Counted from the first letter of the stretch, positions 1 through 9,917 are shown. The stretch is DNA of 64,000 nt from Sorangium cellulosum (GCF_004135735.1 NZ_CP012670.1:9495501-9559500), one strand, 5' to 3'. A program made the numbers and translations. Notes: generated by a model from the letters alone, not told the origin.

Positions 1-1728
1 GGCGACGGGCTTCCAGCCGCGTTTGACCACGGGCTCGTCGCGGGGAGCCGGCGAGAGCTCGACGCGCGCAGCGGGAGGGAGCGGCGGAGAGGCGGGAGCC
101 AGGGCGGAGTCCTTGGCGAGCGCGAGCTGGCCGATGGAGGCTCGCTGTGCGGGATTGGAGCCTGGGTCGGCGACGCTCCAGGGAGTCGAGGCGATGGGCA
201 AGGCAATCGGCTCGAGCTGCGGGGGGCGAGTGACCAGCGAAGGCGGCGCGATGGGGGCGCCAGGCGGCGGAGAGGCGGTCGGCAGGTGGCTCGAGGGCGG
301 CGCGACCAGGGGGGCGCTCCGCGGCGCCGCAGCGGTGGGCGCGGGGCCGTCGGCCGAGCGCGAGAAGGGGAGCGCGACAGCGGCGACATCGGGCGATACG
401 CCCGGTATCAGCGCCACGGTGCCCGTGTCCGCGTGCGCGGCGGAGCGGCCGGCCTCCGTGGGGCGTGGGAGCGGCAAGCCAGCAACATGCGCCGGAAGGG
501 CCGGGGTCACGCCGCCGCGCGCGGCGCCAGGCGGCGACGCGGCGAAGGGGAGCACAGGGGAGGCGCTCGGCGCCGCGTCGCGGGGCGCGGCGCGGGTGCG
601 GCAGGCCTCCGCCTCCTCGTCATCCTTGACGAGCTCGGCGGCGCACGTGACGCCGAGCTCCGGAGAGCTGGCGGCGGAGAGGCGCGCTCGGCTGAGCGGG
701 GACTGGCCAGCGTGGGAGTCGGGGGTGGCGGACTCGCGGGTCCAGGAGGTCGAGGGGGCGCTCGAGCGCGCCATCGTGACGACGACGCGGCCAGCCTCCT
801 CGGCATGAGCCAGCGAGAGCCGACCGCGCCAGACCAGGGTGCAGAGCCCGCGGTCGGTGTCGATCCAGAGGGTGTCGCAGAGGAGCGCAATTTCTTCCTG
901 GGCGCCGCTGCCGCGCTCGGCAACGGCGCGGGGGCGCAGGCCGGGGAGGCTGGTGACGAGGCGGGGGTGCTCGGGGTGGAGGTTCTCGAGGACGATGCGC
1001 TGGTTGTCGTGGAGCTCGGGGATCTGCTGGTCGCGCGGGGCCACGTTGAAGAAGGCGGGATCGAAGCCCTCCGGGAGGGGTTGCTCCCACCATCGATCGT
1101 GGGGCCACGCGCCCGCGTGGTGGCCCAGGCGGTCCCTGCGCCAGGGCCAGGTGGGGGCGATGGGGCCGAACCCGATCGGGTCGATGATGTCGTCGCGGCA
1201 GGAGATGTGGAGTCCGGGCGGCTGGAGGTTGGGGAGCGGGACCTGGCCGTAAGGATCAGGCGGGGCGTCGTGGCGGACTCCGACCGGATTCCAGGAGTCC
1301 GGGCCGCCCGCGGCGCGCTCGTACGGCATGGCGATCTGGGTGACGCGAGCCCCTTCGCGGAGCTGACCGTCCTGGGTCCAGGCGCGGTCGCACCAGGCCT
1401 CGATCGACTTGTCGACCTCACCGACGATGAGCCGGGTGAGGATGGATCGGACCGGGACCTTGCCGGGAGCGTACGCGCTGCCGATGAGGACGACATCCGC
1501 ACGGGGCTTGAACGGGGCGAGATCGCTGGCCGCAGAGAGGCTGCGGGTGGGGTCGTTGTCCCGGTAGATGTCCTGCTCGTGCGGCGATTCCTGGGCAACG
1601 TGGAGGGGGGACTCGCCCGGCTGGAGCCGGTAGGTGGCCTTGCAGACGACAGTGAAGATCCAGCCGCCCCGCGCGGTGGGCCAGGTGCGAGCAGCGACGC
1701 GGAGGGGGCAAGCCGGGAGAACCTGCAT
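1..1728 (-). CDS. DUF2169 domain protein, partial (runs off left edge)
   Basis: The frame is open from an ATG at 1728 to the window edge, giving 576 codons without a stop. The N-terminus reads about A-A-R-T-W-P-T-A-R-G-G-W and then V-V-C-K-A-T-Y, the usual opening of DUF2169 proteins, which are often encoded near type VI secretion genes and PAAR/pentapeptide proteins. The first ~290 residues are well ordered. From about residue 300 the protein becomes Pro/Ala/Ser-rich and probably disordered, which suggests a linker to a further C-terminal domain beyond the edge. DUF2169 proteins are thought to help load or fold secreted effectors, but nothing in this window shows which. The next gene is divergent. 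Confidence 0.8.
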   Translation of the reverse strand, partial: MQVLPACPLRVAARTWPTARGGWIFTVVCKATYRLQPGESPLHVAQESPHEQDIYRDNDPTRSLSAASDLAPFKPRADVVLIGSAYAPGKVPVRSILTRLIVGEVDKSIEAWCDRAWTQDGQLREGARVTQIAMPYERAAGGPDSWNPVGVRHDAPPDPYGQVPLPNLQPPGLHISCRDDIIDPIGFGPIAPTWPWRRDRLGHHAGAWPHDRWWEQPLPEGFDPAFFNVAPRDQQIPELHDNQRIVLENLHPEHPRLVTSLPGLRPRAVAERGSGAQEEIALLCDTLWIDTDRGLCTLVWRGRLSLAHAEEAGRVVVTMARSSAPSTSWTRESATPDSHAGQSPLSRARLSAASSPELGVTCAAELVKDDEEAEACRTRAAPRDAAPSASPVLPFAASPPGAARGGVTPALPAHVAGLPLPRPTEAGRSAAHADTGTVALIPGVSPDVAAVALPFSRSADGPAPTAAAPRSAPLVAPPSSHLPTASPPPGAPIAPPSLVTRPPQLEPIALPIASTPWSVADPGSNPAQRASIGQLALAKDSALAPASPPLPPAARVELSPAPRDEPVVKRGWKPVA

Positions 1729-2083
1729 GCGCGGCCATCTTACCAGCCCTGGCGCGCGCGGCGGAACCCCGGCTCGAGCCGGCGGCGCGGGCGTCGCGAT
1801 CTTGCGGCCCGCCCGCCGGGGCTCGTCCGGCGACGATTTCGTGAAGGACCGGGGCGCTCCGCAGCATCCAGGGACCAGAGAGCCCCTTCCTGAACGTGCC
1901 CCCGCCCAGGTGCCACGCCGCCTGGATTGCGGGGCAGGCCTCGGTGCGCACTGCGCGGTCACCGAGGGGGTGAGCATTCCATCGGCCATCCCCCTCCCTT
2001 GCCTCGGTGCAAGTCAGTCGAGGATCGAAGCACGATTCGCCGATCGCGTTGAACGAGACCGGCCCTGGCGGGAACACACGGAC
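1729..2083. other. Intergenic region between divergent genes
   Basis: These 355 bases separate the DUF2169 gene from the serine hydrolase, so promoters for both should lie here. I see no convincing sigma-54 or -35/-10 pair and no recognisable coding remnant; open frames here are GC-driven shadows. Confidence 0.5.
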
Positions 2084-3301
2084 ATGAAGCTCAATCAACT
2101 CTCGATTCCGCTCCTGTGCACGATGTCGCTCGCGCTGGGCTGCACGCCCGGCTCCTCCGAGGAGGACAAGGCGGCTTCCGGCGAGGCCAGCGCGGCCTAT
2201 GACAGGATACTTCAAGACGGCCTCGACGAGATCCACGCGGGCGGGATCGTCGCGGTGCACGGCGAGGTGCACGACGGCGACCGGCGGTTCCTCGCCCGCA
2301 GCGGCACGGCGCAGCTCGACGGCGAGGAGCCGGTGGACTTCGACAGCCATTTCCGGATGGGCAGCAACACGAAGACGTTCGTCGCCGTCGTCGTGCTGCA
2401 GCTCGCCGGCGAAGGGGCGTTGACGCTGGACGACACGGTCGAGCAGTGGCTGCCCGGCGTCGTGTCGGGCAACGGGAACGACGGCGAGCGGATCACGATT
2501 CGCCAGCTCTTGCAGCACACGAGCGGCCTGTACAACTATAGCGGTGAGGTCGAGGAGGAGGATCCGGATCCGCAGCCGAACCTGGCCGTGCTGCGCACCG
2601 CCGAGGAGTATCTCGAGCATCGGCTCGAGCACGCGGAGCCGGAGGAGCTGGTCGCGCTCGCGCTGGAGCACGAGCCGAGGTTCGCGCCGGGGACGAGGTG
2701 GTCTTACTCCAACACGAACTACGTGCTCGCCGGCATGATCATCCAGCGTGTCACGGGAAACCACTGGCGGTCGGAGGTGGAGGCCCGCATCGTCGAGCCG
2801 CTCGGGCTGAAGGACACGTTCGAGCCCGGCGACGAGCCGGGGCTGCCCAGCCCGCACGCCACGGCGTACCAGCAGTTCAAGTCCGGCGAGCCGCTGGTGG
2901 ACGTCACGATCGCGAACCACACCTGGGCCGACGCCGCCGGCTCCCTCGTCACGACCACCGCGGACCTCTCGCGGTTCTGGCGGGCGCTGAGCGACGGCAC
3001 GCTGCTCCAGCCGGAGCAGATGTCGGCGCTGCGAGAGACGATCCCGGCGCCCGACCTGGATCCCATCGCGCCTGGCGTTCGTTATGGTCTCGGCATCATG
3101 TGGATCCCGACGAGCTGCGGTGGCGGGTACTGGAGCCACGGCGGAGACACGCTCGGGTACTCGACCCGGAACGCGGTGAACGACGACGGCTCCCGCGTCG
3201 CCGTGCTCTCGCTGTCGACCGCGCACGCCGATGAGGAGGTCGCGTTCGCCACGATCAAGGACAGCTTTCAGCTCCTCGACCGGATCATGTGCGCCGACTG
3301 A
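2084..3301 (+). CDS. Serine hydrolase lipoprotein (class C beta-lactamase/DD-peptidase fold)
   Basis: This 405-residue protein starts at ATG 2084, chosen because a lipoprotein signal follows directly: hydrophobic residues 6-19 and a lipobox ending A-L-G-C at Cys20. The beta-lactamase/transpeptidase motifs are in order: S-N-T-K at Ser97-Lys100, Y-S-N at 208-210, and H-G-G at 352-354 replacing the KTG triad. Between the first two is H-T-S-G-L, typical of the family. It is probably a membrane-anchored periplasmic esterase or D-aminopeptidase-like enzyme; the substrate cannot be inferred. True beta-lactamase activity is less likely because family members with HGG are usually esterases or peptidases. 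Its 3' end overlaps the convergent phosphoesterase gene by 17 nt. Confidence 0.85.
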   Translation: MKLNQLSIPLLCTMSLALGCTPGSSEEDKAASGEASAAYDRILQDGLDEIHAGGIVAVHGEVHDGDRRFLARSGTAQLDGEEPVDFDSHFRMGSNTKTFVAVVVLQLAGEGALTLDDTVEQWLPGVVSGNGNDGERITIRQLLQHTSGLYNYSGEVEEEDPDPQPNLAVLRTAEEYLEHRLEHAEPEELVALALEHEPRFAPGTRWSYSNTNYVLAGMIIQRVTGNHWRSEVEARIVEPLGLKDTFEPGDEPGLPSPHATAYQQFKSGEPLVDVTIANHTWADAAGSLVTTTADLSRFWRALSDGTLLQPEQMSALRETIPAPDLDPIAPGVRYGLGIMWIPTSCGGGYWSHGGDTLGYSTRNAVNDDGSRVAVLSLSTAHADEEVAFATIKDSFQLLDRIMCAD

Positions 3302-4799
3302 CCGCGCCTGCCGTTCTCGGCAGCCGTTGCCCGAAGAGGCCGGCCAGGAGCTGCCCCGCGCCGTAGTAACAGAGAAAACCGGCGAGCGCGAGCTTGAGCA
3401 GCACCGCCGACGCGGGCAACATGAGCAGGACGAGGCTGGCGAGCATCGAGCCGGCGCCCGCGGCGAAGAGCCACCTCGACTCCACCATTCCCTTGAGCAC
3501 GACCGACGCCGCGACGCGCAGCGCGCCGGAGATGAACGCCCAGACGCCGACGAGGATCACGAAGGCCTCGACCACGTACCCGCGGCGGAGCACGACGAGG
3601 CCGAGCAGGAGGCTCGCCACGCCGCGCACCTGCGCGAGGAGGCGTCGGGCGGGCGGCTCGCGCGGTGCGCCGAGGAGCGACAGGGCGCCGTCGACGAGCG
3701 CATACGCGGCGAAGGCCGAGACGAGCAGCCGCCACCCCGCGGCCGAGCCCTGACCGACGGAGATCGTCAGGACGCCGGCGCCCACCGAGATCGCGAGGGC
3801 GCCTTGAGCGAGGAGGACCCATCGGGAGCGCTCCGGCCGGGTCGGCTTCGGAAAGAGCGTCCTCGCGGCGGAGATGGCCTTGGTCACCGGATTCCCCGGT
3901 GCCACGGGCGCGCGGCCGGGCCCTTCGTCCGGGAGCACGACGGGTATCTCGCGCTCGATGGCGCGACCGTCCTCCCACTCGAGATACCGAACGTGTCCGT
4001 CCGGAGAGATGCGAAGGAACGTGTTGCGGGGGCCGGTCCACGAGCCGCTGTTGAAGTACCAGCCGCCGATACGACCTGCCTTGTGGGTGTGCCCGAGCAC
4101 CGTCACGTCGTAGGCGCCCGTCTCGAGCGCGGCGCGGACCCCGGCCACGTGCTCGCCGAGCCGGTCCGGGTTCTGCGCCGGCGTCAACGCCGAGCTGGGG
4201 TGCACATCCCCCGTCGCGCCCTGGCGACGGTGAACCGTCGCCAGGGCGCGCTTCCAGATCGTCAACATCGACTCGCCGAACTGCTCGAGGACATCCTCCA
4301 CGCTCTCGCCGCTCGTGAGGAGGGGAGATCCTTTCTGGTCCTCGAAGATGCCGGCGAAGATGGCGAGCATGCGGCCGAAGCCCGGGTCGTCCCCGGCGTT
4401 GAACGGATCGGTCTCGTGCCCGTGGCAGAAGCGGAACCGCTTGCCCCCGAGCTCCCGGACGAACGGCGCGCGCATGCACCTGAAGAAGGGGTGATTGAGG
4501 AAGTCGGTCCCGATGAAGTGCGCGAGGTCGATGTCGTGGTTGCCGGGCACGTAGACGAGCCTCAGCGCGGCGAGCTGATCGAGGAGCGGCCGCCGCTTCA
4601 CGAGCAGGAGGCTGAGGTTCATCTGCCAGAGCTCGAAGAGGTCGCCGAGGACGAAGAGCTCGCCTCCCTCGCCGCCCACGTGATCGAGAAATGCGCGTAG
4701 CTGCGGCGTCTTCTTGCCCGTGTCGAAGTTGTCTCGCGCGCCGCCGTCACCGAGGTGCAGATCGCTGATGACGAAGATGTCCCTGGCTGCGCCGTCCAT
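3285..4799 (-). CDS. Metallophosphoesterase fused to a HdeD-like membrane domain
   Basis: This is a 504-residue two-part protein. Residues 1-~290 form a calcineurin-like phosphoesterase with D-L-H near residue 13, G-D-L-F-E, G-N-H-D and G-H-T-H in order, as in UDP-2,3-diacylglucosamine hydrolase (LpxH) relatives. Residues ~340-500 hold about six hydrophobic segments resembling the DUF308/HdeD family. Start ATG 4799 has a strong GGAGAAGG ribosome site just upstream; a longer frame to 4865 lacks one. The enzyme would sit on the cytoplasmic face, tethered to the inner membrane, fitting lipid A or phospholipid-type substrates. The specific reaction is inference, and the length exceeds LpxH (~240 aa) because of the membrane domain. 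Confidence 0.8.
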   Translation of the reverse strand: MDGAARDIFVISDLHLGDGGARDNFDTGKKTPQLRAFLDHVGGEGGELFVLGDLFELWQMNLSLLLVKRRPLLDQLAALRLVYVPGNHDIDLAHFIGTDFLNHPFFRCMRAPFVRELGGKRFRFCHGHETDPFNAGDDPGFGRMLAIFAGIFEDQKGSPLLTSGESVEDVLEQFGESMLTIWKRALATVHRRQGATGDVHPSSALTPAQNPDRLGEHVAGVRAALETGAYDVTVLGHTHKAGRIGGWYFNSGSWTGPRNTFLRISPDGHVRYLEWEDGRAIEREIPVVLPDEGPGRAPVAPGNPVTKAISAARTLFPKPTRPERSRWVLLAQGALAISVGAGVLTISVGQGSAAGWRLLVSAFAAYALVDGALSLLGAPREPPARRLLAQVRGVASLLLGLVVLRRGYVVEAFVILVGVWAFISGALRVAASVVLKGMVESRWLFAAGAGSMLASLVLLMLPASAVLLKLALAGFLCYYGAGQLLAGLFGQRLPRTAGAVSRRT

Positions 4800-4966
4800 C
4801 GCCTTCTCCAGGGTCGAGCGATCCCGCCGTGAGACGGCCGCGTCCCCGCGGCGCACACGACGCAAGCCGCGTGCCGCGACGGCGCGCGGCGGGCCATGGG
4901 AGGACGAGTCGGGTCGGCCCGCTCGCTCCTACCGTGGACCTCGGCCCAGGAGGCCCGAGGACAAGC

Positions 4967-6481
4967 CTACAGAGCCCGCATGAAGGCCGTGAGATCGGAC
5001 TTCTCCTGGGCGGTCAGCCTCAGGCCGAGCACGAGGTTGAAGAACTCCACCGTGTCCTCCAGCGTGAGCAGGCGGCCGTCGTGCAGGTAGGGCGGGCTGT
5101 CCTTGATGCCCCGGAGCGGGAACGTCTTGATGGGGCCGTCCGCGGTGGCCATCCGGCCGTTGATGAGCACGGGCTCGTGGAAGCGCTCCGTCTGCAGGTT
5201 GTGCATCAGGTTGTCCGTGTAATACGGCGCCGGGTGGCACGAGCCGCACCGGCCCTTGCCGTGGAACACCTGCTCGCCGCGGAGCTCCTCCGGCGTGGCC
5301 TTCGCGGGATCGAGGCGCCCCTCCACGTCGAGCTTCGGCGCCGGCGGGAAGTCGAGGATCGCCTGGAACTCGGACATCGTGTGCGTCTGGTGGCCGCGGT
5401 CCAGGATGTTGATCCCCTTCTTCACGGCGATGACGGGATCCCCGTCGAAGTACGCCGCTCGCTGCTCGAACTCGGTGAAGTCCTCGACGGTCTTGAGCGC
5501 GCGCTGGGAGCCGAAGAGGCGCTGGACGTTCACGCCGCGCAACGTCGGGGTGTCGATCCGGTGGCGGAACTCCTGCGGGCGGATGTCGCCCACGAGGTGG
5601 GTCGCGTTGTTCGTGTGCCCGTTCGCGTGGCAATCGAGGCAGGCCACGCCGAGGCTCGGCCGCTCCGAGCGCCGGTCCGCCGTCGCGTTGAACTGCATCT
5701 GCGGGAACGGCGTGACGAGCAGCCGGAGCCCCTCGAGCTGCTTCGGATTCAGGATGCCGTTGAAGAGCTCGTAATAGTTGTCGATCGTCACGAGCTGACC
5801 CTTGGAGACGTCGCCCAGGTCAGGCCGCGTGGTGAGGTAGATCGGCGGCGGGAACTCGGAGAGGAGGTGATCCGGCAGGTCGAAATCCACGTCGAAGCGC
5901 GTGAGATCCCGCCCGGTCTGGCGCTTCAGCTCGTCGATCTGGAACTGCGGGAAGACCATCCCCCCCTCCGGGTGGTTCGGGTGCGGCAGCGGCAGGAACC
6001 CCTTCGGCCAGAGCCCCTGCGCCCGGATGGCCTCGGGCGTGAGCGCGGCCAGCGCCTCCCAGGTGGTCCCCTTCGGGAGCTTCACCCGGACGCCGGCCTG
6101 GACGGGCTTGCCGCGCGACATGGTGACCCCGCGCGCAGGGCGGTCGGCGAGGTCGTACCGCTGCTCGAGCAAGGCCCGCTGGCGCTTCATCACCGAGGGC
6201 TTCTCGGCCTTCATCCGCGCCATGATCGTGGCGAACGGCTCCGTGTCGACCACCGGCAGGTAGCTCGTGCGCGGCACCTCGGGCCCGGGCGGAGGGTTCG
6301 CGTTCATGGGCGCGCGCGGGCCCGCCGGCGCGAGGGCGTCGGCCGCGGCCGGCGGCGACTCGCGCGGGGCGGCCGGCGTCTCGGGCTCCGGGACCGGCGC
6401 CGAGGCGCAATGCACGAGGCCGAGCGAGAGCGCCGCGGTGCACGCGACGACGCACGAGACATCCATTCTCTTGATGGGCAT
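4967..6481 (-). CDS. Di-heme cytochrome c peroxidase-like protein
   Basis: This 504-residue exported protein carries two CxxCH heme-attachment motifs, C-L-D-C-H near residue 279 and C-G-S-C-H near 410. The layout is that of the bacterial cytochrome c peroxidase/MauG superfamily, although the N-terminal extension is unusually long. The N-terminus is a signal sequence with Cys25 preceded by L-V-H, so it may be a lipoprotein with an imperfect lipobox or a simple Sec substrate; residues 26-75 are Pro/Ala-rich. The start at 6481 is supported by AAGGAG nine bases upstream. The C-terminus has the expected K-D-S-P-P-Y-L-H-D-G-R loop. It probably acts in the periplasm as a peroxidase or oxidase; the partner is unknown. 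Confidence 0.85.
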   Translation of the reverse strand: MPIKRMDVSCVVACTAALSLGLVHCASAPVPEPETPAAPRESPPAAADALAPAGPRAPMNANPPPGPEVPRTSYLPVVDTEPFATIMARMKAEKPSVMKRQRALLEQRYDLADRPARGVTMSRGKPVQAGVRVKLPKGTTWEALAALTPEAIRAQGLWPKGFLPLPHPNHPEGGMVFPQFQIDELKRQTGRDLTRFDVDFDLPDHLLSEFPPPIYLTTRPDLGDVSKGQLVTIDNYYELFNGILNPKQLEGLRLLVTPFPQMQFNATADRRSERPSLGVACLDCHANGHTNNATHLVGDIRPQEFRHRIDTPTLRGVNVQRLFGSQRALKTVEDFTEFEQRAAYFDGDPVIAVKKGINILDRGHQTHTMSEFQAILDFPPAPKLDVEGRLDPAKATPEELRGEQVFHGKGRCGSCHPAPYYTDNLMHNLQTERFHEPVLINGRMATADGPIKTFPLRGIKDSPPYLHDGRLLTLEDTVEFFNLVLGLRLTAQEKSDLTAFMRAL

Positions 6482-7049
6482 ACAGGCGGCTCCTTCACGA
6501 GGGTCACGTGGACAGGGAACGGCCGCCCGGAAGCCGCTGCTCTCGGGCAACTCCAGCTCCCGTCCGGTCGACGCAACATGCCGGTTCGCCGAGCGCACGA
6601 GCCAGGCGCCGTATCGCTCGAGCATCAGGCGATTCCCGTGCCAGACGTGCCCCAAGCCCTCCTCTTCACAGCCGCGCAGCGGAGGAGGGCGTCTTCTGCG
6701 GGAGAGCTCTCCCCCTTCGCTGCGAGAGCAGAGAACACGAACGCCGGCGTCCGCCCGCGCCTGGATCCGGGCGCGCAGGTCGAATCCAGACCTCCGGCGC
6801 CGCGAGGCGAACTGCCACACTCCGTGGCATCCGTCCTCGGCAGGGCGGGCTCGCGCGCGGCGACCGGGACGAAAGGAGGGCGGCGACGGCGCGCCCCTTC
6901 GCCCGCGTGGCCCGCGCGTGCGAAGGGGCCGCAGGGCGCCGCGTGGGCGGCGACGGCGCGGCGGCGAGCCCGCTCACACGCCGCGGGGCCGGCCGTCGAT
7001 CGTGCTGAAGGGGGCGCGGAGATCCTGTAGACAGACCTGACACCCTACC
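6482..7049. other. Intergenic region between divergent genes
   Basis: These 568 bases lie between the di-heme protein gene and the ABC transporter operon. They contain short GC-rich inverted repeats such as GGGAGAGCTCTCCC near 6700, but no supported gene or RNA. The high GC produces open frames on both strands that do not look like proteins. Confidence 0.5.
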
Positions 7050-7796
7050 GTGAGCTCCGACCAGCCCGTCCTCCGCGTCCGCAGCCTCCACAAGTCCCAC
7101 GCGCTCGGCGCCACGCCCATCGAGGTCCTGCGCGGCGTCGATCTCGACGTCCACGCCGGCGAGATGTGCGCGATCATGGGCCCTTCCGGCGTCGGGAAGA
7201 GCACGCTGCTCTCGTGCGTCGCGGGCCTCGACTCCCCCGATCGCGGCGAGATCCACGTCCTCGGCGAGGACATGGCGGCGCTCGACGAGCACGGCCGGAC
7301 GCTCCTGCGCCGCCGCCGCATCGGCATCGTCTACCAGTTCTTCAACCTCGTCCCGACCCTCACCGGCTACGAGAACATCGTCCTGCCGTACCTCATCGAC
7401 GGCGCCGCGCCGGACCACGACGCCGCCTCGCGCATGCTCGACCGCGTCGGCATGCGCGCCCGCGCCGAGCACCTGCCGTCGCAGATGTCCGGCGGCGAGA
7501 TGCAGCTCATCTCCATCGCCCGCGCCCTCGTCCGCCGCCCCGCGCTCGTGCTCGCCGACGAGCCGACCGGCAACGTCAACGTCGCGACCGGCCGCCGCAT
7601 CATGGCCCTGCTGGCCGACGCCCTCGCCGAGGCGGGCAGCGCGATGCTCCTCGTCACGCACAACGCCGAGGACGCGGCGCGCGCCCACCGCGTCGTCTTC
7701 ATGCGCGACGGCCTGCTCCTGCACGACGCCTCGCTCGCGGGCCCGGCGGTCACGTCGGCCGCCGTCCACGACCGGCTGAAGGAGCTCGGGATCTGA
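7050..7796 (+). CDS. ABC transporter ATP-binding protein (LolD/MacB type)
   Basis: This 248-residue ATPase starts at GTG 7050. It has Walker A G-P-S-G-V-G-K-S-T at 44-52, a Q-loop in Y-Q-F-F-N-L-V-P, the signature M-S-G-G-E near 147, and Walker B L-V-L-A-D-E-P-T-G-N near 164-173 followed by the switch histidine in L-V-T-H. The N-L-V-P-T-L-T sequence after the Q-loop is typical of the LolD/FtsE/MacB branch, which serves FtsX-type permeases. The TGA stop is immediately followed by the ATG of the permease gene, so the pair is one translationally coupled operon. It energises lipoprotein release, efflux or envelope signalling; which one cannot be told. Confidence 0.93.
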   Translation: MSSDQPVLRVRSLHKSHALGATPIEVLRGVDLDVHAGEMCAIMGPSGVGKSTLLSCVAGLDSPDRGEIHVLGEDMAALDEHGRTLLRRRRIGIVYQFFNLVPTLTGYENIVLPYLIDGAAPDHDAASRMLDRVGMRARAEHLPSQMSGGEMQLISIARALVRRPALVLADEPTGNVNVATGRRIMALLADALAEAGSAMLLVTHNAEDAARAHRVVFMRDGLLLHDASLAGPAVTSAAVHDRLKELGI

Positions 7797-9917
7797 ATGC
7801 TGCTCCTCCTCCGCGCCCTCTTCCAGCCGCTCGTGCGCCTGCTCGCCCTGCGCAACCTGCGCGCCGACCGCTTCGGCGCGCTCGCCGCCGTGCTCGGCGT
7901 CGCGCTCGGCACGGCCACGGTCAACGTCGTCCTCATCCTCGACGTGGGCACGCGCGCGGTCGAGGCGAAGAGCGCGATCACCAACCCCGATCTCCCCGTC
8001 TTCACCGAGCAGACCATCTCGCTGCGCGGCGTCCGCCCGGACGGCCAGCCCATCGCCGCGGCCGACGCGCAGGAGGAGACGCACGAGGACTACGAGATCA
8101 TGCGGTCGGCGATCCGCCTCGGCTCGCTCTCGGCGTTCCTGGTCGGCGCGCTCATCGTCTTCTTCACCTTCAACGTCGCCGTCGAGCGCCGCCGCCGCGA
8201 GATCGCCCTGTTGCGCAGCGCCGGCGCGCTGCCGCCGCAGGTCGCGGCCGTGTTCGTGCTCGAGGCGCTCTTGCTCGGCGTGACCGGCGCGGCGCTCGGC
8301 CTGTTCGGGTCGATCCCGCTCGCGTACCTCGCGGCCAAGGGGGGCATCACGACCACCGGCCGCGCCTACATCCCGCTCTACGCCATCCGCCTGCCGTGGA
8401 GCGCGATGCTGCTCGTCAGCGCGACCGGCGCGTTCACCGCGCTGCTCGGCGTGCTGCGCCCGGTGCGCGACGCGCTCCGCCTCGACGTCTCCCGCGCCCT
8501 GCGGCCGCGCTTCCTCGAGGGCGGGGCGGAGCAGCGGCGCCGCATGCGCGGGGTCACGCTGCTCGCGCTGCCGTTCATGGTGCTCGTCTACGGCCTGCTG
8601 CGCCCGTTCTTCCGGGAGTCGGTGCCGCTGCTCGCCTTCTTCGTGCTGGAGGCGGGCCTCGCGTGCGCGGCGTTCCTCGCCGCCATCGTCTTCGTGCCCG
8701 ACGTCGTGGCGCGCCTCGGCGCGCTCGCGGTGCGCCTCGCGCCGCGCCGCTGGGCGGCCGAGCGCCTCCTGCTGCAGCGGCGCGTCGAGCACAGCGGCCA
8801 CGAGCTCGCGTGGAGCGTCGGCGGGGTGATGATGGTCTTCGCCCTGCTGCTCGCGCTGCACATCGCCACGGCGGCCCTGAAGCAGGAGGTCACGGACTGG
8901 GCCGACCGCGCCCTCACGCCGTACGCGTTCCTCTACCCCGACGAGCCGCTGGGCCACGCCGAGCGGCTGCTCCCGGACGTGCCGGAGCGGCTCGTGGCGG
9001 CCCGCTTCTCGAGCCGCACCCCGTGGCCGAACGTCGCGCTCGCGGTCCCGGCCGACGAGCTCCGCGCGCTCGCCGAGGCGACCGGCCGCGCCGAGACGAT
9101 CGCGCTGAGCCGCCGCTTCGGGCCGGGCAAGGCGATCGTGTCGACGATGATGGCGCGCCGCTTCGGCGTCGGGGCCGGCGACCTGCTCGAGGTGAGCGGC
9201 CGCGCGGGCGCGCGGCGGCTCGAGGTCGTGGGGGTGAGCGACGACATCGGCTACGTCCACGCGGCGGGCGCGTACCGCAACCTGCGCACCTATGCGGTCA
9301 TCGAGGCGGCGGACTTCCCGCTCATCTCGCCGTACGCGACCGCGATCGGCCACACGATCGCGCTCGCCGATCCGGTGACGGGCGCGGCGGTGGCGCGGGG
9401 CGGCGCGGAGACGCCGCCGTGGGACGAGCTGCTCGCCGGCGTGCCGCGCGTGCGCGACGTGCGGATGCAGACGGGGGTCGAGATCGCGTGGATCCGCAGG
9501 AAGGCGACGGGGCGAGATTTCGTGATCTTCGACATGATCCTCGCCTTCACGACGGTGCTGGCGGCGATCGGCGTGACGAACCAGATGGTGCTGGCGCTGC
9601 ACGCGCGGCGCCGGGAGCTCGCGCTGCAGCGGGTGCTGGGGATGACGGCGGGGCAGGTCCGGCGGATGGTGCTGATGGAGGGCGCGCTCGTGGGCGTGCT
9701 GGGCGGCGCGCTGGCGGTGGCGCTGGGGGTGCCGCTGGGCTCGGCGGCGCTCGGGGCGCTGCGCACGGTGTCGAGCTTCGAGGTCGAGTTCCGCATCCCG
9801 CCGGAGTACGGGCTGCTGACGGCGCTCGGCGCGACGGCGGTGGCGCTGCTCGCGTCGCTGTACCCGGCGCGCAACGTGCGGCGGAGCAACACGGCGGAGT
9901 CGGTGCAGTACGAGTAG
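7797..9917 (+). CDS. ABC transporter permease, FtsX family (double FtsX domain)
   Basis: This 706-residue inner-membrane permease begins directly after the ATPase stop codon. It has an N-terminal transmembrane anchor (residues ~20-45) and a first FtsX-like bundle at ~105-220. A second hydrophobic block follows at ~255-305, then an extracytoplasmic domain, and finally a C-terminal FtsX bundle with R-R-R-E-L-A-L-Q-R-V-L-G-M just before its last membrane segments. This duplicated-FtsX layout (about eight to ten membrane segments) is seen in permeases that act without a separate partner. Alternatively it could export a peptide or lipoprotein; no dedicated substrate gene is adjacent. Confidence 0.88.
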   Translation: MLLLLRALFQPLVRLLALRNLRADRFGALAAVLGVALGTATVNVVLILDVGTRAVEAKSAITNPDLPVFTEQTISLRGVRPDGQPIAAADAQEETHEDYEIMRSAIRLGSLSAFLVGALIVFFTFNVAVERRRREIALLRSAGALPPQVAAVFVLEALLLGVTGAALGLFGSIPLAYLAAKGGITTTGRAYIPLYAIRLPWSAMLLVSATGAFTALLGVLRPVRDALRLDVSRALRPRFLEGGAEQRRRMRGVTLLALPFMVLVYGLLRPFFRESVPLLAFFVLEAGLACAAFLAAIVFVPDVVARLGALAVRLAPRRWAAERLLLQRRVEHSGHELAWSVGGVMMVFALLLALHIATAALKQEVTDWADRALTPYAFLYPDEPLGHAERLLPDVPERLVAARFSSRTPWPNVALAVPADELRALAEATGRAETIALSRRFGPGKAIVSTMMARRFGVGAGDLLEVSGRAGARRLEVVGVSDDIGYVHAAGAYRNLRTYAVIEAADFPLISPYATAIGHTIALADPVTGAAVARGGAETPPWDELLAGVPRVRDVRMQTGVEIAWIRRKATGRDFVIFDMILAFTTVLAAIGVTNQMVLALHARRRELALQRVLGMTAGQVRRMVLMEGALVGVLGGALAVALGVPLGSAALGALRTVSSFEVEFRIPPEYGLLTALGATAVALLASLYPARNVRRSNTAESVQYE

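Noticed and set aside
4829..7030. 733-codon plus-strand frame opposite the di-heme protein
   Set aside because: It lies antisense to a gene with clear heme motifs and reads as low-complexity Arg/Glu/Leu sequence typical of GC-rich shadows.
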